A program made the position numbers and the translations under genes. This document shows positions 19,232 to 28,538 of a DNA stretch of 64,000 nt, in pieces (the first letter of the stretch is position 1; each line of letters begins with the position of its first letter). The notes under the pieces are model-generated. The model was not told where the DNA came from. It made no database searches and was given only the letters and a program-made list of their open reading frames with translations. This DNA comes from Candidatus Zixiibacteriota bacterium (GTDB lineage: Bacteria; Zixibacteria; MSB-5A5; GN15; FEB-12), in NCBI GenBank assembly GCA_034003725.1, contig JAVEYB010000002.1, positions 329,392 to 393,391 of the forward strand, given 5' to 3'.

Positions 19232-19259
19232 TTGACAACGTACAGCTTTCGCATATATT
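19232..19259 (+). promoter_or_regulatory. sigma70-like promoter for the second subtilase
   Basis: TTGACA at 19232-19237 and TATATT at 19254-19259 with a 16-nt spacer, about 70 nt before the ATG at 19332. Together with GGAAGGG before that ATG, this is one of the clearest promoter-plus-RBS arrangements in the window. Confidence 0.5.
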
Positions 19260-19331
19260 GTGTGAGACCAGTTAGATCGATTATACCGCCGTACCCGTAA
19301 CCCGCCTGTGTCAAGTTAGGAAGGGACTCAG

Positions 19332-22300
19332 ATGCTCAGACCTCTTCGTGCCGCTTGTCTGGTCGGAATAGCCGTAGCGCTCGTTGCCGGCTCGGTATTT
19401 GCCGACTTCGATTACACCGTGAAGCTTCAGTCCGGAGAATTCACGCCCGCGCCGCTTCGCTGGCAGGCGACTGCATCGACATCGTTTGAGAACAAGCATG
19501 TCTTCGTGCAGTTCGAGCAGCCGCTTACCGACTCCGACAAAGACCGGCTCCAGAGTCGTGGAGTGATTCTGCTGGACTACGTTCCCAACCTGACATTTAC
19601 GGCACGAGTTGAGACGGCCCTCGACCAGTCACTCGTTGATGAGTTCGGCATTCGGTGGATCGGACAGATTCAGCCCAGCCAGAAGGTCTCCCCGCTGATA
19701 ACCGAATACGGCATTTTCGAGTGGGCACGTCGCGGCGGAGATCAGGTGCAGTTTGTGGTTGTCCTTCACCGGGACGAGGACGCCGGGCTCTGGATGCAGC
19801 GATTCACCACCGACTACGGCGCCCGGATTATCGGCCACGAGCCGACCATGAATTCGATCGACCTGATTCTTCCCGAACAGGCATACTTCCGCTTGTCAGA
19901 GCTCGACGCGGTGTTGTGGATCGAGCAGGCATACCCCTATCCGGAGGAACACAATGACGGAGCCCGGGCGAATATCGGCGCTTCGATACTGCAGGCGCCA
20001 CCATGGAATCTCACCGGAGCGGGCGTTGTCGTGAGTGAGTGGGATGGCGGCTCGGTGGATGACCTGCATCCGGACCTCCTCGGGCGCGTCCAGAAGATGG
20101 ACTTCTCGGGTGACTCGGATCACGCCACGCACGTCGCCGGCACGGTGATGGGCAACGGCACCATGAGCGGCGGCACGTACCGGGGTATGGCGCCCAGCGC
20201 ATCGTTGAAGGCACACCTTTGGTGGAACAGCGCATCCGAGGCCCAAAATGAATACAGCTACGTGATATCCAATTACAACGCCCGCATCGGCACCAATTCC
20301 TGGGGTTACGGGGTCGGAGACCCGGCCAGTCAGGGTGCCTGCGAGTCGACGATGGGCAATTACTTCTCCGTGTGCGGGACGATCGATAACATCGTTCGCG
20401 GCGCATCAGGCGCACCAATAGCGATCGCGTGGTCGGCCGGAAATCAGCGCTCATCATCGAGCCAATACTGCGGTTCGCTGGGATGGACGTATAACACCGT
20501 AACCCCGCTTCCGACCAGCAAAAACGTAATCGCCGTCGGCGCTATCAACTCCAACAACAACAGCATGACGTCGTTTTCGTCATGGGGACCGACCGACGAC
20601 GGTCGCCTGAAGCCCGATATTGTCGGCCCCGGATGTGAATCCGGCGGCGGCATCACCTCCACTCGCCCGGGAAACGGCTACACCACGATGTGTGGTACCT
20701 CGATGTCCTGTCCGGCCGTTGCCGGGACCATGGCGCTCATACTCGAGCGCTGGGACCAGACGATTGGTACCGGCACTTTGCTCTCGTCCACCGTTAAAGG
20801 CATTCTCATCAACAGTGCGCAGGATCTGGGTGCGGTAGGCCCGGATTTTGTCTTCGGTCACGGCAAGGTCGATGGTGTGGCAGCGGTCGAGAAGATCGGG
20901 TTCGGTGAAGGTTCGTATGTGCAGAACGAAATATCGACCGGGGCCTCGCACTTGTACGATCTCACCGTACCGGGCGGCACGACCAAACTCAAAGTGACGC
21001 TGGTGTGGGACGATCCGGGCGGCACCGTGAATTCCACGCAGCACCTGATCAACGATCTGGACCTTGCCCTGATCGATCCGTTCAGCGGCGAGGAACTGCC
21101 CTGGGTTCTGAATCCGGCGAACCCTTCGCAGGCAGCCACACAGGGAATCGACCGCCGCAATAATGTCGAGACGGTCGAGATCAATAGCCCGACTCCGGGT
21201 TTGTGGAAAGCGCGTGTTTCGGGATACAACATTCCGAACGGCCCGCAGTCGTATTCCATCATCTTCACCCCTGATGACATCAATACCCCCGGCAATCTTG
21301 CGGCTCTGGCAGTATTCGATCTGGGGCTGGTCGAACAACAGCCCGGGCAGGCCGCCCCGGTCGACTTCTATGTGACCAACATCGGCGCCAATATCGACTC
21401 CGTATCGGTATCGGTCGGAGGAGTTAACGGATGGTTGACCGGCGGTATCGCCGACTCCGTCGTCCTTCTCGGACCGTGGGACTCCGCCCAGTTCAGCCTG
21501 ACCGCGAATGTTCCGCCCGCGGCGCTCGCAGGAGAGTACGACCTGATCACCTGCACCGCCGTCAGCCTCACCAGCGCACAGGTGACGGCTGAGCGCGAGA
21601 CCCGGGTGCAGGCAGGCGCATACTACGAGGTCGATTTCGTTCCACCGCCGACCGATACCACGGCCTCTCCAGATACCGTCACGTTTCTGATGACGGTTAC
21701 CAACACCGGCAACGATACCGATGTTGTGATCGTGACCCCGACCAACGACTCCGGATGGACCATCATACCCGAGTTCAGGCAGACTCCTCTTGATCCGGGA
21801 GAAGGCGCCAACCTTTCATTTGCCATTGCCGTGCCGGCAGAGGTACCCGATGCGGCGCAGACACCGGTCAACGTCGCCGTTACATCCGAGGGTGGCGTTA
21901 ATGAGCAGAGCAGCTTCACGCTATATACGTGTAACCCCTATTTCCCACCCGCACTCGTGGCCCCGAATGACAGGACGTATCTACGGGATGGCAAAGTCTC
22001 GTTCGAGTGGGCTGCCACGGCCGACAGCTACACGCTGTATGTCGCCGAGGACTCCCTGATAACGACGATCGTTCGGCAGTATCCGGGCTTGACAGCAACC
22101 TCGTTCTCTATTCCGGCGGGTGACTCGTTAGCCGACGGAGGCTACTATTGGGCAGTCCGTCTGTTTGTCGGTTCGGACTCCTCGTCTTTACAGCGGCATT
22201 CACGGCTTCTGGTCGTAGATAATATTCCGCCCAACGACCTGATTCCGCAGTATCCGGCCAACAACTCATACATCAAAAACTCGACTTTCTCGTTTGGGTA

Positions 22301-23057
22301 CTCAATATCTCCCACTAAGGGCCCTGAGGATACCTCGCCGGTCGTAAATCTGATCCAGCTCGCGGCGGATTCGAACTTCACGCAGGCTCTCGAGACGTTT
22401 GGCCCGGTCGCAGGACAGAATTACCCGGTATCCGCACCGCTCGCGGATGGAAGATGGTACTGGCGTGCCTTTGCGATCGACTCGGCCGGCAATATGTCAG
22501 ATACGTCGCTGGACAATACGTTCATCGTTGACACCCAGGCCCCGCCCGTACCGACTCCGCTGCGCCCCGCGAACGGCGGGTACGTGTCGGGAGACACCGT
22601 TTCGTTTGCGTGGACGCTGGCGCCCGATCTCGGCGTCGAGAGCTCGCCCGACCACTTCTATGTACATATCTCCACGACCTCGAACTTCTCTGACTTCAAT
22701 ACATTCACCGGATACGTGTACTCCGACAGTCTCCTGCTGCCGTCATCCGAGCTGGTACTTGGACAGACCTACTACTGGCGGGTGAAAGCGTTTGATTCGG
22801 CGGGATGGTATTCCGACTACTCCGCGGCAAAAACGTTCACCTACCAAACGTATGTGTGCGGCGACGTCAATGCGAGCGACGGAGATCCGGATTTGAGCGA
22901 TTTGATCTATCTGGTCAATTTCCTGTTCATGGGCGGACCGCCCCCGACCAACTTTAGTGCCGCCGACGTCAACTGCTCGGGTGATACCGACTTGTCGGAC
23001 GTTGTCGCACTGGCCAACTTCCTGTTCCTTGGAGGCGGTGGTCTCTGTTGTTTGTGA
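19332..23057 (+). CDS. secreted S8 subtilase (KP-43-like) with dockerin-type C-terminus
   Basis: 1,241 aa. Signal peptide about 1-24 and propeptide-like region about 50-205. The triad reads Asp238 (SEWDGGSV), His264 (DHATHVAG) and Ser457 (CGTSMSCPA), with Asn371 (SAGN) as oxyanion residue. The Asp context (WDGG instead of DTG/DSG) is unusual but seen in oxidatively stable KP-43-type subtilases. A proprotein convertase-like jelly-roll (about 520-640) and Ig/FN3-like modules (about 650-1165) follow. The last 65 residues hold two dockerin-like repeats (DLSDLIYLVNFLF, DLSDVVALANFLF). Unlike the first subtilase it has no NYPNPFNPST tail, so it is probably retained or displayed in a different way. 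Confidence 0.85.
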   Translation: MLRPLRAACLVGIAVALVAGSVFADFDYTVKLQSGEFTPAPLRWQATASTSFENKHVFVQFEQPLTDSDKDRLQSRGVILLDYVPNLTFTARVETALDQSLVDEFGIRWIGQIQPSQKVSPLITEYGIFEWARRGGDQVQFVVVLHRDEDAGLWMQRFTTDYGARIIGHEPTMNSIDLILPEQAYFRLSELDAVLWIEQAYPYPEEHNDGARANIGASILQAPPWNLTGAGVVVSEWDGGSVDDLHPDLLGRVQKMDFSGDSDHATHVAGTVMGNGTMSGGTYRGMAPSASLKAHLWWNSASEAQNEYSYVISNYNARIGTNSWGYGVGDPASQGACESTMGNYFSVCGTIDNIVRGASGAPIAIAWSAGNQRSSSSQYCGSLGWTYNTVTPLPTSKNVIAVGAINSNNNSMTSFSSWGPTDDGRLKPDIVGPGCESGGGITSTRPGNGYTTMCGTSMSCPAVAGTMALILERWDQTIGTGTLLSSTVKGILINSAQDLGAVGPDFVFGHGKVDGVAAVEKIGFGEGSYVQNEISTGASHLYDLTVPGGTTKLKVTLVWDDPGGTVNSTQHLINDLDLALIDPFSGEELPWVLNPANPSQAATQGIDRRNNVETVEINSPTPGLWKARVSGYNIPNGPQSYSIIFTPDDINTPGNLAALAVFDLGLVEQQPGQAAPVDFYVTNIGANIDSVSVSVGGVNGWLTGGIADSVVLLGPWDSAQFSLTANVPPAALAGEYDLITCTAVSLTSAQVTAERETRVQAGAYYEVDFVPPPTDTTASPDTVTFLMTVTNTGNDTDVVIVTPTNDSGWTIIPEFRQTPLDPGEGANLSFAIAVPAEVPDAAQTPVNVAVTSEGGVNEQSSFTLYTCNPYFPPALVAPNDRTYLRDGKVSFEWAATADSYTLYVAEDSLITTIVRQYPGLTATSFSIPAGDSLADGGYYWAVRLFVGSDSSSLQRHSRLLVVDNIPPNDLIPQYPANNSYIKNSTFSFGYSISPTKGPEDTSPVVNLIQLAADSNFTQALETFGPVAGQNYPVSAPLADGRWYWRAFAIDSAGNMSDTSLDNTFIVDTQAPPVPTPLRPANGGYVSGDTVSFAWTLAPDLGVESSPDHFYVHISTTSNFSDFNTFTGYVYSDSLLLPSSELVLGQTYYWRVKAFDSAGWYSDYSAAKTFTYQTYVCGDVNASDGDPDLSDLIYLVNFLFMGGPPPTNFSAADVNCSGDTDLSDVVALANFLFLGGGGLCCL

Positions 23058-23084
23058 TCGCCAGTCCAATGGCGCAATAATAAG

Positions 23085-23110
23085 GGCCGGTCACCTGACC
23101 GGCCTTTTTT
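23085..23110 (+). terminator. intrinsic terminator after the second subtilase
   Basis: GGCCGGTC (23085-23092) pairs with GACCGGCC (23097-23104) around a tight loop, followed by T6. Strong Rho-independent terminator. Confidence 0.9.
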
Positions 23111-23160
23111 CTTTGCGTCTTGAAACGGCACATGTATCGTAGGGAGGAAAGGAACCTGAG

Positions 23161-23829
23161 GTGATTCGATCACAAGCGGAAGACGAGGCTCGGTTGGCGG
23201 CCGAGCGAGCGGAGATGGTCGACCGTCAAATCGTCGACCGGGGCGTCGCTGATGCCCGTGTTCTCAGAGCCATGCGATCAATACCGAGACACCTGTTCCT
23301 GCCGGAGCGATATCGACACGAAGCGTACGCGGATTCGCCGGTGTTGATCGGACATCAGCAGACAATTTCACAACCATACATTGTCGCGTCCATGACGGAG
23401 CACTTGTGCCTCGATCAGTCGGATCGGGTTCTGGAAATCGGAACCGGGTGCGGCTACCAGACAGCCGTTCTTGCGGAGCTGGCACGTTTCGTCTACTCGA
23501 TCGAGCGCATTGACGACTTCGTTCAACCGGCTATAGCAAGGCTCGCCGACCTTGGTTATCAGAATGTTCGGATAAAGGGGGGTGACGGCTCGCGTGGATG
23601 GCCCGAGGAGGCGCCGTTTGACGCCATAATTGTCACGGCAGCGGCCACCCGGCTGCCCCAAAGCCTTCTCCGTCAACTGCGGATCGGCGGGCGAATGGTG
23701 ACCCCCCTGGCAACAACCTACGGCCAACAACTCGTTAAGCTGACAAAAACGGAACACGGCGTCGAAGAGCAGTATTTGTACGCCGTTCGATTTGTCCCGC
23801 TGATCGAAGACGGCCCCGACTCATGCTAA
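23161..23829 (+). CDS. pcm: protein-L-isoaspartate O-methyltransferase
   Basis: 222-aa cytoplasmic repair enzyme that methylates L-isoaspartyl residues in damaged proteins using S-adenosylmethionine. Diagnostic features are DRQIVDRGVADARVLRAM, HEAYADSPVLIGHQQTIS, the SAM-binding LEIGTGCGYQTAVLA, and DAIIVTAAA near the C-terminal third. Length is normal for the family. GTG start at 23161 with AGGAAAGGAAC upstream. The stop overlaps the stop of the convergent DUF819 gene by 4 nt. Confidence 0.93.
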   Translation: MIRSQAEDEARLAAERAEMVDRQIVDRGVADARVLRAMRSIPRHLFLPERYRHEAYADSPVLIGHQQTISQPYIVASMTEHLCLDQSDRVLEIGTGCGYQTAVLAELARFVYSIERIDDFVQPAIARLADLGYQNVRIKGGDGSRGWPEEAPFDAIIVTAAATRLPQSLLRQLRIGGRMVTPLATTYGQQLVKLTKTEHGVEEQYLYAVRFVPLIEDGPDSC

Positions 23830-25001
23830 CCCGCGACCAACCGGCATAGCTGTGCTGCCACCCAGGCGCCGTAGTTGCCTACGGCATAACCCACCATAGC
23901 CATCAGGATCGATACCGGAACAAGAGTGGGATTGTGATAGCCGGCCACAATCGGGGCGGAGGCGGCCCCGCCGATATTGGCAGCCGAAGAGATGGCGGCC
24001 GTGTGGACATCGACTCGGAAAATCCGCGCGGCAAAAACCAGAAACGCTCCGTGAATGAAAATCCATATATAGGCGCCGAGCAGAAACCAGAACACCGACA
24101 TCGACAGATTTGACAGGTCGGCCCGCGCTCCCATGCGCGCCACGAATAGATAGATGAGCGCCATCGCAAACGCGTGTGACCCGGGAATACGGCTTGCCCG
24201 TGTGAAGGAAAGGCCGATGCCGATCAGGGTGACGAGAAATATCGTGTAGGTGCTCGTGGAGAAGTACGGCTCGATAACGGGAAGCCGTGCGGCGATCCAT
24301 CCCGCAGTTGCCGCTCCGGCGAAACCGAGAAACAACAGGTACAGGATGTGGCGCATTTCCATGGGGCCCTTATCCTGTATCAGTTCTTTTGCGGCCGCCT
24401 CCATCACCTCGAGCCGTCTCGGATCGACTCGGGTAAAACGGTGAAATCTTTCGGCCAGATTTTTCGATCCCAGCATAATCGGCAGCCAGATGAGATACAC
24501 CATGTTGTCCGCAATCACGCCGTATCCAAACGCCAGCGATGAGTCGCTCAGATCGATACTTCGCGCCACCGCGGCCATGTTCGCGGTGCCTCCGATCCAG
24601 CTGCCCGCCAGTGCCCCGAAGCCTTTCCACATCTCCGGTTCGAGGCCGCCCTGGACGACAAAATACGCGATCGGGGCGCCGATTATGACGCCCAGCGTGC
24701 CCAGCAACATGACAAACAGCCCCTTGCCCATCACCCGGACTGTCGCCAGCAGATTGACTTCAAGTAACATGATGACGAGGAATACCGGCAGGACGTGATC
24801 CCCCATAAAGTCATAGACCGGGGACTGCTGCGGAATCACTCCCGTGTTCGAGAGAATAACCGGCACGACATAAATGAAAATCAGCGGCGGCAGATAGTTG
24901 AACAACTTCCATTTGGTTTTCTTCTCCACCAGGAAGAAGAACGAGGTCACGGCCGCCAGGGCAGCAATTACCCCGGCTTGTGATGAGATCAAAGCGTCCA
25001 T
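23826..25001 (-). CDS. DUF819-family membrane protein
   Basis: 391 aa, about ten hydrophobic helices. Conserved DUF819 segments are visible: KLFNYLPPLIFIYVVPVILS, LEVNLLATVRVMGKG, GSWIGGTANMAAV and SAANIGGAASAPIVA. The family is of unknown function and is thought to be a transporter or permease. The two glycine-rich GG-containing re-entrant-like segments (about 142-155 and 345-360) suggest an inverted-repeat carrier fold. Single-gene unit with start at 25001; GGAG lies just upstream on the minus strand. Confidence 0.8.
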   Translation of the reverse strand: MDALISSQAGVIAALAAVTSFFFLVEKKTKWKLFNYLPPLIFIYVVPVILSNTGVIPQQSPVYDFMGDHVLPVFLVIMLLEVNLLATVRVMGKGLFVMLLGTLGVIIGAPIAYFVVQGGLEPEMWKGFGALAGSWIGGTANMAAVARSIDLSDSSLAFGYGVIADNMVYLIWLPIMLGSKNLAERFHRFTRVDPRRLEVMEAAAKELIQDKGPMEMRHILYLLFLGFAGAATAGWIAARLPVIEPYFSTSTYTIFLVTLIGIGLSFTRASRIPGSHAFAMALIYLFVARMGARADLSNLSMSVFWFLLGAYIWIFIHGAFLVFAARIFRVDVHTAAISSAANIGGAASAPIVAGYHNPTLVPVSILMAMVGYAVGNYGAWVAAQLCRLVAG

Positions 25002-25113
25002 GGGGCTCCTTAGGGTTCGAACGGTGGAGCCAGTATAGTTGCCATCGGATAAAAAATCAACGTGAAAGGCCCGGCCCGCTTTCCTTCGGCGTCGTCGCTG
25101 TGTATATTCTCGC

Positions 25114-25623
25114 GTGACCCCGCCACCCAGATTGAAAGAACAGTACGTTTTGGCCCGGTGCTGCTCACCATCGTCCCCGGACCGATTGATCGGCTACTAC
25201 AGCCGCGAAAACGTACTCAAGGTACATCGAGCCGGGTGCTCTGCCCTGGCGAACGCCGATCAGGCACGACTCGTTTCGCTGTCGTGGACCGACATCCTCG
25301 CGCCGGAACCGTTTCGACCCGGTGATGATTACCCGGGCCTCGATGATGTGGACTTCCGGATTCTGGCGCACCATGATCGGTACGGTATCGACTATTCGCT
25401 CGCGGTGGCCCGTCATCTATCGGTCGATCGCGACACGGCGTTCGCGCGACATCGTTCTCTTCGCGATCGCGGTTTGCTCGAACGAGTGGAACCGACGATG
25501 GTGCAGTACAAAAAGGGATTTGTGAACAACAAGTGGATCAAACACCGAAATCACACGTACTATGCAATTACGGACCGGGGTCGGGCCTACCTTTCATTCT
25601 ACCGCGAGCATTCCGAACAATGA
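25114..25623 (+). CDS. RelA-type zinc-finger domain joined to a winged helix (DUF2250-like)
   Basis: 169 aa. Residues about 13-45 read like the zinc-finger/RIS domain of RelA/SpoT proteins: ARCCSPSSPDRLIGYYS, then VHRAGC, with candidate ligands Cys16, Cys17, His38 and Cys42 in the CC...H-x3-C pattern. The rest (about 75-165) looks like a winged-helix module (DFRILAHHDRYGIDYSLAVA ... HRSLRDRGLLERVEP ... HTYYAITDRGRAYLSFY), compatible with DUF2250. There is no synthetase or hydrolase domain. GTG start without a Shine-Dalgarno; TATATT lies at 25103-25108, so a leaderless message is possible. Possibly a transcription regulator sensing zinc or ribosome state; function unknown. Confidence 0.65.
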   Translation: MTPPPRLKEQYVLARCCSPSSPDRLIGYYSRENVLKVHRAGCSALANADQARLVSLSWTDILAPEPFRPGDDYPGLDDVDFRILAHHDRYGIDYSLAVARHLSVDRDTAFARHRSLRDRGLLERVEPTMVQYKKGFVNNKWIKHRNHTYYAITDRGRAYLSFYREHSEQ

Positions 25624-25718
25624 CAAACGCTCCCTCCCCGGCATTGCAACAAATGAAGCTCTCATACGTTTCACACATGAAGACACGATCACACGAATAG
25701 CCTGAAGAAAGGGAACCC

Positions 25719-28430
25719 ATGCGCACCAGACTGTTCAGCATTTTGATCTCTGTGTTTGTGCTCCTTCTCGTGGCGCCGTCTCCGGCCACTGCGGGGAGCC
25801 TCAAGCGAACACTGACCGGGCTGCAGAAGTCCTCTCCGACCAAAACGCAACCCGCCGCCAAGAAACCCGACGAACCAAAACCGTACGCAACCGTGATCAA
25901 GGACATGGTCAGAATCGACGGTCTGTTTACGTTTTACCGCGACACGACCAATAACAGTGTCTTGATGTCGGTAACGCCTGAGCAGTTCGGGGCGATATTC
26001 CTGTGCGGCGAGACGGTGTCGAAATCCGAAGGTGTGTTCTCGGACAACGGGCGCATGTACCGGACTTACCCTTTCTATCTGACTAAGGTCGGCGAGAGTG
26101 TGCGGTTTCTGGAAAAAAACGTCCGACTTCGCGCCGACAGTACATCGACCCTGTTTCGGGCGGTCGAGGCCGGCATTTCAGACCACCTGTTGGCAACCGC
26201 CGCAATCAAGTCGAAGCCGCACGACTCCACGGGCGCCATTCTCATCGATCCGTCTGAGTTTTTCGTGACCGACGTTACCAACCTCTCGTATTTCGCCGGC
26301 AAAATCGCCAAAACCGGCTTCTCCTTCGACAAGAAGAACAGCTATGTGGAGACCATTCAGGGTTTCCCGCTGAACAGCGAGATTGACGTGCGGCTGCACT
26401 ACAATTCCAGCCAACCGCTGAACGCCAATACCATGCAGAATCCGTATTCGGCTTTTCAGGTGATCCGCTATTCTTTCTCCGCGTTGCCGGAGAGCGACTA
26501 CCAGCCCCGCTTCGGCGACGAGCGTATGGGTCACTTCATGACCGTGTATCAGGACTACACCAGCCCTGCGACCGAGACCCCGTATGTACGCTATGTCGAG
26601 CGCTGGAACCTGAAGAAGAAAGACAGGGCTGCCGAATTATCCGAACCGGTCCAGCCGATCGTCTACTGGGTTGAAAACACGGTGCCGGAGGACTACCGCC
26701 AGTGGGTGGCCGAAGGAATCGAATTCTGGAATCCCGCGTTCGAAAAGATAGGCTACAAGAACGCTGTCGTCGCAAAGCAGATGCCGGACACGGCGTCGTG
26801 GGATCCGGCCGATATTCGGTACAGCACCGTGCGGTGGATCGTCCCCGGCAGTGGCCCGGCGGTCGGTCCAAGCCGCGCAAACCCGTTTACGGGCGAGATA
26901 TTTGACGCCGACATCCGTATCCCGGCCGACTTCATCCGCCACATGTTCAATACGGCCGGCCAGTATATCCGGCCACTGGCATTCGACGGTCGTGAGGTGG
27001 ACAGCGAAAACCCCCTTGATGCGCTGGAAAACTGGGCACACGGCGATGGTTCGCACAACGGCCCCGTCTGTAACTACGTAAGAGAATCCTTCGAGAATGC
27101 GGCCCTCGGCTATTCGCTCATCTCCAGCCTGCCGAGCGACTTTGTCGGCAAGGACTCGCTGCAGAAAGAGTATATCCGCCAGTACATCATTCAGCTGGTG
27201 GCGCACGAAGTCGGTCACACCCTTGGATTCCGCCATAACTTCAAAGCGTCAAGCGTATACAATTTCGACCAGATCAACAACCGGGAGTTCACCAGCCGGC
27301 ACGGCAACCTCGGTACCATCATGGACTATCCGTCGGTCCACGTCGCAGGAGCCGACATGACCGATCAGGGGGACTTCTACAGCACGGTGCCGGGCCCCTG
27401 GGATGAATGGGTCGTGGAGTATGCGTATTCGGACTTCGGCGACCTCTCCCCCGAGTCCGAACTGCCGAAGCTGGAGGCAATCGCCGCCCGCAGCGGCGAT
27501 CCGTTGCTGGCGTACGGCACCGATGAGGATGGCTTCGGATACAGCATCAAGTCGCCCGACCCGATGTGCAACCTGTTCGATCTCGGCAACGACCCCCTTC
27601 GGTTCTGCGAGCACCAGGTGTCGTTGACGAAGAAACTCTGGGCCGATGCGACCGCAAAGTTCGCCGTCACGGGCGCCCGCTACCCGACCATCTACAACGT
27701 GTTTAACCGTGGGTGGTCCGCATACAGCCAGGCGGCCCGCATTTCGTCCAAGTATATCGGCGGCCTCTATCGCTTCCGCAGTCGGGTCGGTGATGACAAT
27801 GCGCTTCCGCCGTTCGTGCCGGTGTCGGCCGACCACCAGCGTCGTGCCATGTCTTTCCTGCGTGACCACATTTTCGCGGCGGACGCCTTTGACTTCCCGC
27901 CTGATCTGCTGAACATGCTGCAGTACGAACAGATGCCCGATTTCGCCTGGTCCATGTATTCCGTCTCACAGACCGACTTCCCAATCCACCAACGGGTGCT
28001 CTACGTGCAGCAGACCGCTCTCAGCCGGCTGTACAGCCCGGAGGTGATCGGTCGCTTGCTGAACAACCTCGAACGCGTGAATCCCGGTGACGACGTGTAT
28101 ACGATGTACGACATGTTCACAGACGTTCGCAGGGCCATCTGGAGCGAAGTGACCGGACCGTCCAACGTCAATAGCTACCGGCGCCAACTGCAGATGGCGC
28201 ATCTGAACCATATCATGAACATCTACCTTGGCCCGACGGTCATGTACCCGATGGACGCGCGCACCCTTGCCGCCAACGATCTCGACATTCTCGAACAGGC
28301 GGCACGGTCGGCAGTCCAGTCATCGCGAATCGATGATATGTCGCGCGCACACTTCAAAGAGGTGCTCCGTCAGATTACCTCGACAAAAGACGCGCGCCGC
28401 GACTATACCGGCATGATATCCCGCCCGTGA
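25719..28430 (+). CDS. secreted zinc metalloprotease, DUF5117/DUF5118/DUF4953 type
   Basis: 903 aa. Signal peptide about 1-26. The N-terminal half (MVRIDGLFTFYRDT, FLEKNVRLRAD, PQNPYSAF-like PYSAFQVIRYSFSALPESDY) matches the DUF5118-DUF5117 pattern. The catalytic motif HEVGHTLGFRH is at 496-506, followed by a NFKAS segment and a Met-turn-like TIMDYPS, as in the zincin family that carries DUF4953. The family is common in Bacteroidetes-type bacteria and usually periplasmic or outer-membrane. No sorting tail was recognised at the C-terminus. GAAAGGGAA sits just before the ATG. It is followed by its own terminator. Confidence 0.85.
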   Translation: MRTRLFSILISVFVLLLVAPSPATAGSLKRTLTGLQKSSPTKTQPAAKKPDEPKPYATVIKDMVRIDGLFTFYRDTTNNSVLMSVTPEQFGAIFLCGETVSKSEGVFSDNGRMYRTYPFYLTKVGESVRFLEKNVRLRADSTSTLFRAVEAGISDHLLATAAIKSKPHDSTGAILIDPSEFFVTDVTNLSYFAGKIAKTGFSFDKKNSYVETIQGFPLNSEIDVRLHYNSSQPLNANTMQNPYSAFQVIRYSFSALPESDYQPRFGDERMGHFMTVYQDYTSPATETPYVRYVERWNLKKKDRAAELSEPVQPIVYWVENTVPEDYRQWVAEGIEFWNPAFEKIGYKNAVVAKQMPDTASWDPADIRYSTVRWIVPGSGPAVGPSRANPFTGEIFDADIRIPADFIRHMFNTAGQYIRPLAFDGREVDSENPLDALENWAHGDGSHNGPVCNYVRESFENAALGYSLISSLPSDFVGKDSLQKEYIRQYIIQLVAHEVGHTLGFRHNFKASSVYNFDQINNREFTSRHGNLGTIMDYPSVHVAGADMTDQGDFYSTVPGPWDEWVVEYAYSDFGDLSPESELPKLEAIAARSGDPLLAYGTDEDGFGYSIKSPDPMCNLFDLGNDPLRFCEHQVSLTKKLWADATAKFAVTGARYPTIYNVFNRGWSAYSQAARISSKYIGGLYRFRSRVGDDNALPPFVPVSADHQRRAMSFLRDHIFAADAFDFPPDLLNMLQYEQMPDFAWSMYSVSQTDFPIHQRVLYVQQTALSRLYSPEVIGRLLNNLERVNPGDDVYTMYDMFTDVRRAIWSEVTGPSNVNSYRRQLQMAHLNHIMNIYLGPTVMYPMDARTLAANDLDILEQAARSAVQSSRIDDMSRAHFKEVLRQITSTKDARRDYTGMISRP

Positions 28431-28456
28431 GACTTGAGATAGTCTCCGAAAATCAA

Positions 28457-28487
28457 AAGGCCGGACCCGCAGGTCCGGCCTTCTTTG
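28457..28487 (+). terminator. intrinsic terminator after the DUF4953-type protease
   Basis: AAGGCCGGACC (28457-28467) and GGTCCGGCCTT (28472-28482) form a perfect 11-bp stem with a CGCA loop, followed by CTTTG. It lies between convergent genes and may also stop the minus-strand LOG transcript. Confidence 0.85.
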
Positions 28488-28538
28488 TTGAATGCCGGTG
28501 ATGTCAGCTTGGGCTGAGTAAGCGCGCTTCACGCGCAA

